Of a DNA stretch of 64,000 nt, positions 51,376-63,500 are shown one piece after another. The DNA comes from CALARM01 sp964431735. GTDB taxonomy: Bacteria > Vulcanimicrobiota > SpSt-956 > JAKJGF01. The stretch lies in NCBI GenBank assembly GCA_964431735.1, contig CAYSLJ010000006.1, forward strand, positions 1 to 64,000, in the 5' to 3' direction. The notes beneath the pieces were generated by a model. The model was not told where the DNA came from and searched no databases. It worked only from the letters and a program-made list of their open reading frames with translations. The translations under genes and the position numbers were made by a program. Positions within the stretch are counted from its first letter, which is position 1, and each line of letters opens with the position of its first letter.

Positions 51376-54300
51376 ATGGAATATTATGAATTGACTCACC
51401 CTCAGAAGAGAATCTGGTTTAATGAAGAAAAATATGAAGGTACATCCTTTGCAAATATCGCTTTTACAGTTAAATACAGGGAAAAAATAGATTTTTCTCT
51501 TTTAGAGAAAGCTATAAATATAGTAATCAGACAGAATGAAGGCCTCAGAATAAGACTTAAAAAAGCAGACACAGGTTATGTCCAGTATGTAATTCCCTTT
51601 GTAGATTATGTACCGGAATATCTGGATTTTTCCGATAAAGATGAAACCGTTCTTTACCGGTGGATTAATAATAAAACAAATGAACCTTTTACACTTGTAG
51701 ACAGCGATCTATTCAGCTTTTTTCTGATAAAATTCAATGACAGGGAAGAAGGATACTATCTGAAAATACATCATATTATTTCAGATGGCGGTACTGTAGA
51801 TCTACTGTTCAGAGAAATCGAAGAATATTATGACCTTCTTAAAAAGGGTGACGAGCCTGAATCAATTGAATATCCTTCCTATATCCGGTTTATATCTGAC
51901 GAAAAAAAATATCTTGAATCTTCAGAGGCTGAAAAAGACAGAGAATTCTGGTTAAATTATCTTTCTCCTTTACCGGAAGAAGTAAAACTGTCAGAAAAAA
52001 AAGCAAAGTCAGATAATATTTCTTCTAAATATACGTGCATTAAAGTACCTTCCGACTTGAATGAAAAAATATATGATTACTGCAGAGACCATAAAACATC
52101 GGTCTTTAAACTCATTCTTTCATGCCTTGCCATATATACAGGTAGAATTACTTCTACAGACGAAACAGTCATAGGAAGCGGAAACCACAACAGAACTACA
52201 CCGGATCAAAAGAAGATGACCGGTATGTTCGTAAGTACAATTCCTTTGAAAATAACACTGGATAAAGATATGGATTTTATCACTCTGGTGGAAAAAACAG
52301 GTAAAGATGTAAATAATATTATAAAAAACCATTCGAAATATCCCTTTGATGTGCTTGCAGGAGAACTGAGGAAAATATACGGTGTAAGACCTGATTATTT
52401 TCTGAATATAACCTTTACAGGTCTTCCTCTCCCCGAAGACGGAAGGAAAAGTCTTGAACGTATTGTTCCCGATACTGAAATATCCGACATAGCAATTCAT
52501 CTTCTTGAAAAAGTGGAAAACAGTAAGAAATATATAGAACTTGAGTGGTCCTATCAGACAGAAAAATTTGATGAGGAACATATAGAAAGAGCTCATTGTT
52601 TACTCTGTCACCTTATGAGCGATGCCCTCGGGGAACCTCATAAAAAAATTTCCCGTATAAAAATGTGTCCCCCTGAAGAAGAAAAAATTATCTTTGAGGA
52701 GTTTAACAGAACCTTTTTCGATGTGCCTGAACATATTACAGTCCAGGAACTATTTGAAGAACAGGCAGAACTTCATACCCATAAGCCTGCCGTAGTATAT
52801 GAAGGGCACATACTGACTTACGGAGAATTAAACAGACAGGCAAATCAACTGGCTGCAAGGTTAAGAGAAGACGGATTAAAACCTGACCATCCTGCAGGTA
52901 TACTCCTTGAGAATTCTTCTGACATGATAGTAAGTATTCTGGGAATACTAAAAGCCGGCGGGTGTTATCTTCCTGTAGATCCTGATTACCCTTCAGAAAG
53001 AATCTCCTATATGCTATCAGACAGCGGTGCAAAATTCCTTTTTACAAAAAGAAGTTTTTATAACAGGTTTACCTTTGACGGCATTGTCTATGATCTTGAA
53101 GAGAGGAATTTTTTCCGTGGAAACAGCGGAAATCCTGAAAAAGTAAATAGTTCCCGTAATCTTGCCTATATTATTTATACATCAGGTACTACAGGAAAAC
53201 CTAAAGGTGTAATGATAGAACATCATTCCCTTGTTAATCTCTGCATATATCATATAAATACCTGTGGTTTAACAGTGGAAGATAATTCTGCAAAATATGC
53301 AGCTCCTGCATTTGATGCTTCAGTACTGGAGATTTTTCCTCCTCTTGTTTCCGGTGGAACACTTCATATTATTCCTGCTTCAATAAGACTTTCTCCTGTA
53401 CAGTTAAATGAATATTATGAAACCCATAATATTACCGGCACTTTTCTTCCTACCCAGTTAGGGGAGCAGTTTATGGCTCTTATAAATAATAAGTCACTTA
53501 AATGGCTTTTAATGGGCGGAGAAAAGCTCAGAAATTTTACTCCTCAGAGATATGCTTTATATAATGCCTATGGACCGACTGAATATACAGTAGTAACAAG
53601 TCTATTTACTATTGATAAATATTATGAAAATATTCCCATAGGTAAACCTGTATATAATACTTCTGTCTATATAACAGATCCTTTTGAGAACCTTCAGCCC
53701 ATAGGAGTTCCAGGAGAACTCTGTGTGTCAGGGAGAGGACTCTCAAGGGGATATTTGAATAAAAAAGAACTTACAGAGGAAAAATTTGTAGAAAATCCCT
53801 TCAGTGCGGGGAAGAAGATGTATAAAACAGGTGATCTTGCCAGATGGCTCCCTGACGGAAACCTTGAATTCCTGGGAAGAATTGACAGACAGGTTAAAAT
53901 AAGGGGCTTTCGAATAGAACTTGGAGAGATAGAGCAGTCTATGAAATCTTTTGATTTTATTAAAGAAGCTCTCGTAGTGGATCATACTGATGAAAACAAC
54001 AGACCTTACCTCTGCGGTTACTATATGGCAGATGAAGAAATAGACATTGAATTTCTTAAAAGAGGGCTTGCGAAACTTCTTCCCGATTATATGATTCCAC
54101 GATATATGTTGAAAATAGACAAAATCCCTCTCACTCCGAATGGTAAGGTTGATAAAAAGGCTTTACCTCTGCCGGATAAAAGTTCTTTGACTGCCGGCTA
54201 TGTTGCACCTGAGACGGAAGAAGAAAGGTTTATGGCGAAAATATGGGAGGATATACTGAAATGCGGTTCCGTAGGAATTCATGATGACTTCTTCAGTCTC

Positions 54301-54520
54301 GGAGGAGACTCTATTACGAGTATCCAGGCAGTAGCAAGGGCAAGAGAGGCAGGTATTAATATTTCTGCGGGACAGCTCCAGTCTTATCCTACCATTTCAC
54401 AGGTTCTCTCTCTTCAGGGTGTTCTGTCTTTGAAAAAACCTCTTATAGAGGAAAAAGAGGAAGCACTTTCTGAGATGTATGCACTGTTACCTGAACATAT
54501 TGATCCTTCTTCTGTTGAAG
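51376..54520 (+). other. NRPS2 module 1 (Cstarter-A-T)
   Basis: C1 ~51376-52680, A1 ~52735-54190 without the heptamer insert, T1 LGGDS (Ser at 54310). There is no E domain, although LGGDS is the carrier form that precedes E in NRPS1. The pocket by eye is D-A-L-F-L-G-A-V-V-(K), near known leucine-type codes; tentative. Confidence 0.8.
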
Positions 54521-57500
54521 CTGTTTATGGACTTTCACCCCTTCAGGAAGGACTCCTCTTTCATTCCATGGCTTCTCCCGATTCGGATCTTTACTGCACG
54601 CAGATGTGCTGGACCTATGAAGGAGACCTTCACACTGATGCATTGAAAGAGGCATGGAAGGACATTTTATCCGCCCATCCTCCTTTCCGTACAGGTTTTG
54701 TATGGCACGAATGTGATAAACCTCTTCAGATAGTTTACAGAGAAGTTCCACTCCCGTGGCATACAGTTGATCTCAGCGGAACGGAGAGTGACTTACGGGA
54801 AAAAGAAATAGAATATATCAGAATAAATGAAAGACTTCATGGATTTAATCTGAATAAACCGCCTCTCAGTTCTTTTTATCTGATCAAAACCGGTAAATGT
54901 GAATACAGGTTTATATGGACCCATCACCATATCATTCTGGACGGATGGTCACTGCCTTTAATTTTAAAGGAACTCTACGGAAGATATGAAGCCATTGTGC
55001 ATAAAGAAACATTTCATTGCAAAAAAGCAAGACCTTTTGAAGCATATATAAAATGGCTTTCTGCACAGGATGAAGACCATATTACAGATTACTGGAAAGA
55101 GAAGCTTTCAGATTTTTCCGTTCCAACTCCTCTTACGGTAAACCATTCCCGCTTGGATATTCATAAGCCCATTGAAGATATGAAAGAACGAATACATAAT
55201 ATTTCAGAAGATTTCCTGGCCGAATGCCAGGACTTTGCCCGTTCAAAGAGGGTAACAACGAATGCTCTGTTTCAGCTGGCATGGTCTGCCGTACTGTCAT
55301 GTTACAGCGGACTTGATGATATACTTTTCGGATCTACAGTTTCAGGAAGGCCTTCTGAACTGGATGGCGTGGAAAATATGACAGGCCTCTTTATAAATAC
55401 CATCCCATTCAGAGTGAGACTCACATCTTCTGAGTCGGTAATGTATAATCTTAAACATATTCAGAATGCCATACAGGAATGCAATAATTTCAGCCATATA
55501 TCGCTGAATAAACTTCAGCCTCTCTCAGATATTCCTCCGGGAGAAACACTTTTTTATAGTCTTTATGTGTTTGAAAATTTCCCCTTTCATGAAGATTACT
55601 ATGAAAATCCTGCCATAGCTGTAAAAGATTTAAAAGCTTACCAGAAAACTACCTATCCTCTTAATTTAATTATAGTGCCCGGCAAAGGACTTACCGTCCA
55701 GATGCTTTATGACGGAGATTGTTTCAGTGAACATGCAATAGAGCTTATGATATATCATATGGAATCTGCTCTGAAATGGATTGTCCGCAATTCGGAAGAA
55801 CCGCTGAAACATATGGATATAGTTACAGAACATGAAAAGAATCTCTTTATAAAAACATTTAACGATACTTATTTTGATGTTCTGCAGGAAACAACAATTC
55901 AGGAACTGATAGAGAAAACAGCAGAATTACACCCTGACAGAACTGCCGTAGTCTATAAAAATGAAAAACTTTCTTACAGAGAACTGAATGAGAGAGCGAA
56001 TAAGCTGGCTCATGTGCTGAGAGGAGAAGGAGTAACACGTGATACCAGGGTGGCCATACTTCTTGACCGTTCGTGCCATATGATTGTAAGTGTTCTTGCA
56101 GCAGTGAAATCAGGAGGATGTTATGTCCCCATAGATCCAGAATATCCGATAGAGAGGATAAAATACATACTCTCCGACAGCGGCTCTCTTATGTTAATCA
56201 CAGAACCTCATCTGGCAGAGAAGATAAATCCGTCAATTCCTGTGCTTTATGCAGCAGACTCTGATAACCTGACCTCCCGTCACGCGTCACGCGTTACGCG
56301 TCACGATTCCCACAAAAATCCTGATATAATAAATACTCCGAAGGACCTCGCCTATATTATCTATACATCAGGTTCTACCGGCCAGCCTAAAGGTGTCATG
56401 ATAGAACACCGGTCTCTTATGAATATGTGTACCTGGTATAAACATACCCGTCAGTTAAGCGAGAAAGACTGTATGACAAAATATGCGTCTTTCGGGTTTG
56501 ATGCTTCTATATGGGAAATATTCCCATGTCTCATATCAGGTGCGTCGCTCCATGTAATAGGTGAAGACATAAGGCTTTCTCCTTCAGAGTTAAATACTTA
56601 TTATGAAGAGAATAATATAACAGTAAGTTTTCTCCCCACCCAGTTTACGGAACAGTTTATAGAAATGTTTGAAAATAAGAGCCTGAGATGGCTCGATACG
56701 GGTGGAGACAAACTGCGATCTTTTAAGAAGAAGAATTATGCTGTCGTAAATAATTACGGACCTACCGAATATACGGTATGCACCACGAGTTTTGTAATAG
56801 ATAAATATTATGAAAATATCCCTATAGGAAAACCTGTCTATAATACGACAGTTTATATTCTGGATAAACATAACAGGATGACTCCTCTCTGTGTGCCGGG
56901 AGAACTGTGTATTTCAGGTGCCAGTATGGCAAGGGGATATCTGAACAGACCGGCCCTTACGGAAGAGAAATTCGTAGAAAATCCCATTGCTCCCGGACAG
57001 AGGATGTATCGGACAGGAGACCTTGCGCGGTGGCTTCCTGACGGAAATATTGAATTCCTGGGAAGAATTGATCAGCAGGTAAAGATAAGGGGGTTCCGCA
57101 TCGAACTCGGTGAAATAGAAGAAGTTTTCAAAAAGATAGACACAATAAGAGATGCAGTAGTTGTTGACAGGAGTGATAAACAGGGAAATAAATATCTCTG
57201 TGGTTATTACATAAGTGACATAAAACTGAAATCCTCTGAATTACAGAAAGAACTTTCACAGTTCCTGCCCGATTACATGATTCCGTCGTGTTTCTTAAAA
57301 ATAGATAAAATTCCTGTTACCGCTCATGGAAAGGTAGACAGAAAATCTCTTCCCGAACCTCAGGAGAGTGATCTTGCTTCTCATGAGACCTATGTGGCAC
57401 CCAGGAATGACAGGGAAGAAATCCTTGCGAGAATATGGAAAAAGGTTCTTAAATGTGACCGTGTAGGTATTTATGATAATTTCTTCAGACTCGGCGGAGA

Positions 57501-60500
57501 TTCTATTATGAGTATTCAGGTAGTTGCCAGGGCAAAAAGTGAAGGCATAAATATTACGGCATCCACCCTCCTTCGCCATCCCACTATTGCCGAAATATCG
57601 GAAGAAGCTGATGAAAATCTATTGGACAAACAAAAGATTAAATCCCATGAAGACTATGCCTTACAGGGTGTTGAACCAGGCAGAAAACATTTTACTCCCT
57701 CAGATTTTCCTCTTGCCGACGTGTCTCAGTCTTTCCTTGACAGTATAACAGATTCTTCTTCTGTTGAAGCCATATACGGACTTTCACCTCTTCAGGAAGG
57801 ATTTTTGTTTTATGCACTCTCTGCTCCTGATTCTTTCCATTACTGTACACAGGTTTCCTGGATTTATGACGGGGAAATGGATATAGAATCATTGAAAGAA
57901 GCATGGAAGGGTATATTTTCTGCTCACAGTGCTTTTCGGGCAGGTTTTGTATGGGAAGAAGGGAGAAAACCCTTTCAGGTAATTTACAATCACGTTTCTC
58001 TTCCCTGGCATAAAGTGGATTTAAGAGAAAAAGACAGGGAAGAACAGGAAAAAATAATTGAGAATACAGTAGAAAAGGCAAGACGGTCTATTTCCGATCT
58101 CAAAACTCCTCCTGCCGGTTCTCTTTACCTCTTCATCCTGGGCAAGAATGAATACAGATTTCTGTGGAGCTACCATCATATCATTTTAGACGGATGGTCC
58201 ATGCCTTTAATACTTATGGAATTGCAAAGAAGATATAACTCTATTGTAAAGAAAGAAAAATTTTCTTTTGTCCCTCCCGGCTCATTTGAAACTTATATAA
58301 AATGGCTTTCTCTCCAGGATAAAGAAAGACTTACAGATTACTGGAAACATGCCATTTCAGATTTTTCCACTCCCACTCCTCTTACTGTAAATCATTCCCG
58401 TCTGGATATTCATAAATCTGTTGAAAATCCGGGAGAATATATCTATAAACTTCCGAAAACTTTTCTCGAAGTATGTAAGAAATTTGCCAGTTCCTGTGAG
58501 GTAACACTTAATGCCCTGTTACAGATGGCCTGGTCTTCTGTTCTTTCCATATACAGCGGTTCTGAAGATATATTATACGGCATCCCTGTTTCGGGAAGAC
58601 CTGCCGAACTTCCCGGAGTGGAACAGATGATAGGACTCTTTATAAATACCATTCCTCTCAGGGTAACGTTAAATCATCACGAAACAGTACGTTATAATCT
58701 GAAAAATATTCATAATGTTATACAGGACGGCAGCAATTTAAGCCATATCTCTCTGAGCGAAGTTCAGGCTATGAGCAGCATACCTCCGGGGGAAGCACTT
58801 TTTTACAGCCTTTTTGTATTTGAAAATTTCCCCTTCTCTGAGGAAATTACGGCTATGAAGGATATGAAACATTACGGTACATCCAGTTATCCTCTGAATA
58901 TAGTCGTTGTGCCGGCAAAAGAACTGTCCATAAATATTTCCTATGACGGAGACTGTTTCGCAGAAGATGTAATAAAAAATCTTGCTTCCCATATTGGAAC
59001 AGCTTTAAAATGGATAATTGAACATCCTGAAGAACTTCTGAAAAACATAGATGTCATTCCTGAAGAGGAGAAAAAGCGGCTTTTAAATACTTTTAATGAT
59101 ACTTATTATGATGTGCCGAAGGAAAAAACAATTCATGAATTGATAGAGGAACAGGCGGCATTACATCCGGAAAGAACTGCCGTTGTTTATAAAGATGAAA
59201 AATTTACTTACAGGGAATTAAATGAAAAAGCGAATAAACTGGCTCATTTCCTGAGAGAAGAAGGAGCAGGACGTGACAGCAGAGTTGGCATTTTCCTGGA
59301 TCGATCGTGCCATATGATTGTAAGTATTCTTGCAGTTCTCAAAGCAGGAGGAGCCTTTGTCCCCATAGATCCCCACTATCCTCCGGAGAGAATAAATTAT
59401 ATAATCTCTGACAGCGGTTCCATTATGTTGATCACGGACCATCACCTGGCAGAAAAGATAAAACCGTCAATTCCTGTGTTTTATACAGCAGACTGTGATA
59501 GCGTGACCTCCCGTTACGCGTCACCCGTTACGCGTCACGATTCCCATACAAATCCCGAACATATAAATAGCTCAAAAGATCTTGCATATATGATCTATAC
59601 GTCAGGCTCAACAGGGCAGCCGAAAGGTGTAATGATAGAACATCATTCCCTGGTGAATTTATGTTTTTATTATAAAAGGAAATATAATTTTTCGGCTCTT
59701 GATAATATGGCGAAGTATGTGTCTTTCGGCTTTGACGCTTCAATTCCTGAAATATTCCCTGCCCTTATTTCTGGAGCAGGTATCCATATTATTCCCGAAG
59801 AAATCCGCCTTTCTCCTTCAGGACTGAATGAATATTTCGAAAGGAACAATGTAACTCTTGCAATTCTTCCGACTCAGTTCGGAGAACAGTTTATGCTCCT
59901 TACCGATAACAGGAGCCTGAGATGGTTGGAACTTGGAGGAGATAAGCTGAAAACCTTTAAGAAACAGAATTATACAGTGGTAAACGGATATGGTCCCACT
60001 GAATATACGGTATGTACGTCCGATTTTATTATAGATAAATCATATGAGAATATTCCCATAGGTAAACCGATTTATAATACTCACGTTTATATTCTGGATA
60101 AATACGGTAAGATAACACCTGCAGGAGTGCCGGGAGAACTGTGTGTGTCAGGAGAAGGTGTGGCAAGGGGGTATTTGAACAGACCGGAGCTTACGGCAGA
60201 GAAATTTATAGAAAATCCATTTGTGCCCGGATGGAGGATGTATCGTACAGGAGACCTTGCCAGATGGCTTACCGACGGCAATCTAGAATTCCTGGGCCGT
60301 ATTGATGCTCAGGTAAAGATAAGAGGTTTTCGCATAGAACTCGGTGAGATAGAAGAAGCTCTTAAAAAGATAGCTTCCGTAAAAGATTCAGTAGTAATAG
60401 ACAGAAGTGATAAAGATGGAAATAAATATCTCTGCGGCTATTATATAAGTGATGCAAAACTGAAATCCTCTGAATTACAGAAGGAACTTTCACTCTTCCT

Positions 60501-63500
60501 GCCTGATTATATGGTTCCGTCATGTTTTTTAAAAATCGACACAATTCCCGTAACTGCCCATGGAAAGGTAGACAGAAAAGCTCTGCCTGAACCTGAAGAC
60601 AGTGATCTTGCTTCCCATGAAACCTATGTGGCTCCCAGGAATGAGAGAGAAGAAATACTTGCGGCTATATGGAAAAAATTCCTTAAGTGCGACAGAGTCG
60701 GTATATATGATAATTTCTTCCATCTCGGAGGAGACTCTATTATGAGTATTCAGATAGTGGCAAGGGCAAACAGTGAGGGAATAAATATTACGGCATCCCA
60801 GCTGCTTCGCCATCCCACTATTGCCGAACTGGCAGAAGAAACTGAAAAGAAACCTTTCATTCAGGCAGAGCAAAAACTGCATACGGGAGAAGTTCCTTTA
60901 ATACCTGTACAGGAATGGTTTTTTGAACATGAATTTGAAGATTTCAATCACTTCAATCAGGCTTTTCTCTTTACACTTAAAGAAGAGGGAAACAGAGAAA
61001 TTATAGAAAAAATTTTGAATGTTCTTGTAAACCACCATGACGGACTCAGGTTGAGATTTAAAAAAGAAGAAACCTGGATTCAATACTATGAAAAACCTGA
61101 GAAAGCTTCTGTTTCATTCGAACTGATAGATCTCTCTTCTGTGCCGGAAGATTCTGTCTCTCTGTTCATTACGGAAAAATGTAATTCTCTCCAATCATCT
61201 CTTAACATTACAGAAGGCCCGGTCATAAGAGCTGCCCTGTTTAAAGGCCATAAAGACGGCCTCGACAGGCTCTTTATAGTAATACATCACCTCTGTATAG
61301 ATATGGTTTCGTGGAGAATAATCATAGAAGATTTTCATAATATATACAGAACACTTTCTACCGGTCTTACTCCGTCGCTTCCTGCCAAAACTTCTTCTTA
61401 CAGAGACTGGGCCGGGGCTCTCAAAGATTATGTTCCTGCAGCAGAAAAACACGGTGATTACTGGCTGTCAGTTTTAAAAGATGTCTCCGAATTCCCTGTG
61501 TCTTATAAAGAATCTAAATTCTCTGATGTGAAAGAATATAAAGTTTCTCTGTCCCCTCATGATACGGAACTCTTATTAAATACCGTTCCTTCTGTATATA
61601 ACACACAGATTAATGACATTTTACTTTCGGCTCTTTCCCTTGCATGTAACCGTTTTTTGAATGTATCTGACATGGTGATAAATCTGGAAGGTCACGGAAG
61701 AGAAGAAACTATTGCCGAAATCAATCTTTCACAGACAGTGGGCTGGTTTACTTCCATATTTCCTGTTCGTCTGAAGAGTCCTTCCATGACAGATTACGGG
61801 ACTATTATAAAATCTGTAAAGGAAACCATGAGAGCTATACCTGAAAACGGCATTTCTTACGGAGTTCTCAGATATTTTTCAGATATAAAAGAAGAACTGA
61901 AAGAAATGGAATGTAAGAGAGTGGCCTTTAATTATCTCGGTCAGATTGATGGCAGTGTAATGGAAGGGGAATTGCTCTGTGCTGCACAGGAAGATCCAGG
62001 ACAGGCAGTATCTCCTCGAAACGGTATCATAAATCTTCTGGATATTAACGGTCTGGTTTTCCGCGGGTCTTTATCTATGGTTTTCGGCTACAGCAGCCTT
62101 ATATGGGATGAAGAAAAAGTTAAAGGTCTTGCAGACAATTTCATTTCCGGTTTAAAAGAGATAATCAACCACTGTAGTGAACAGAAGACAAAATATTTTA
62201 CTCCTTCAGATTTTCCTCTTGCAGAAGTTACTCAATCTTTCCTCGCCGGTATAAGCGATCCTTCTTCCGTTGAGGCAATATACGGCCTCTCACCTCTTCA
62301 GGAAGGACTCCTCTTTCATGCCGTTGCTTCTCCCGACTCGGATCAATACTGCACACAGACTTCCTGGCTCTATAAGGGAGAACTCGATGTAAATGCCCTT
62401 AAAGATGCCTGGGACGGCATATTTTCCTCTCACCCGATTTTTAGAACCGCTTTTGTGTGGGAAGAAACAGAGAAACCTTTTCAGATAGTTTACAGAAATG
62501 CCTCTCTTCCCTGGTATACAATTGATGTCAGTGAAATGACCGGGGAAAAACAGAAAGAAAAAATAGAAAATATAAGAATAAAGATAAGACGTGAAGGCTT
62601 TAATCTGAGCAGGCCCCCTCTTGCCTATCTTCACCTGTTCATCCTGGGGAAGAATGAATACAGATTTATATGGACCTGTCATCATATCCTCATAGACGGA
62701 TGGTCACTGCCTTTAATAATGCAGGAACTGAAGAGAAGGTATGAAGCTGTTGTAAATAAAGAAATTCCGGATATTAAACCGGTAAAGCCTTTTGAGACCT
62801 ATATAAAATGGCTTTCAGAACAGGATAAAGAGGAAATTATTTCTTACTGGAAGAATATTCTCTCTGATTTTTCCGCTCCCACTCCTGTTACGGTAAACTG
62901 TGGCGATATGGATATTCATAAATCTATTGAAAATCTGAAGGAATATATTCACTATCTTCCTGAGGATTTTACGGCAGAATGTCAGACCTTTGCCCGTTCC
63001 AACCTTGTAACCCTTAATGCCCTTGTTCAACTGGCATGGGCTTCTGTCCTGTCTCTTTACAGCGTTTCCGAAGATATACTTTACGGCACCACTGTTTCAG
63101 GAAGGCCGCCCGAACTTTCAGGCGTTGAAAACATGATAGGACTTTTCATAAATACCATACCTGTGAGAGCAAAGCTCAATCATAATGAATCTGCACTTTA
63201 TAATCTTAAACATATTCATAATACCATACAGGAAAGCAATAATTTAAGCCATATATCTCTTAATAAACTACAGCCTCTTGCCAGTATCCCTCCGGGAGAA
63301 TCTCTTTTTTACAGTCTTTTCGTCTTTGAAAACTATCCTTTTGAAGAAGATGTCCGTGATAGGAAATCTGTAGTCATGACAGACGTGAAAGGCTATGAGA
63401 AAACCAATTATCCTTTAAATGTGATTATCGGGCCGGGAAAAGAACTCTGTATAAAGATTTCCTGTGACGGCGACTGTTTTACGGAACATATAATAGAAAA

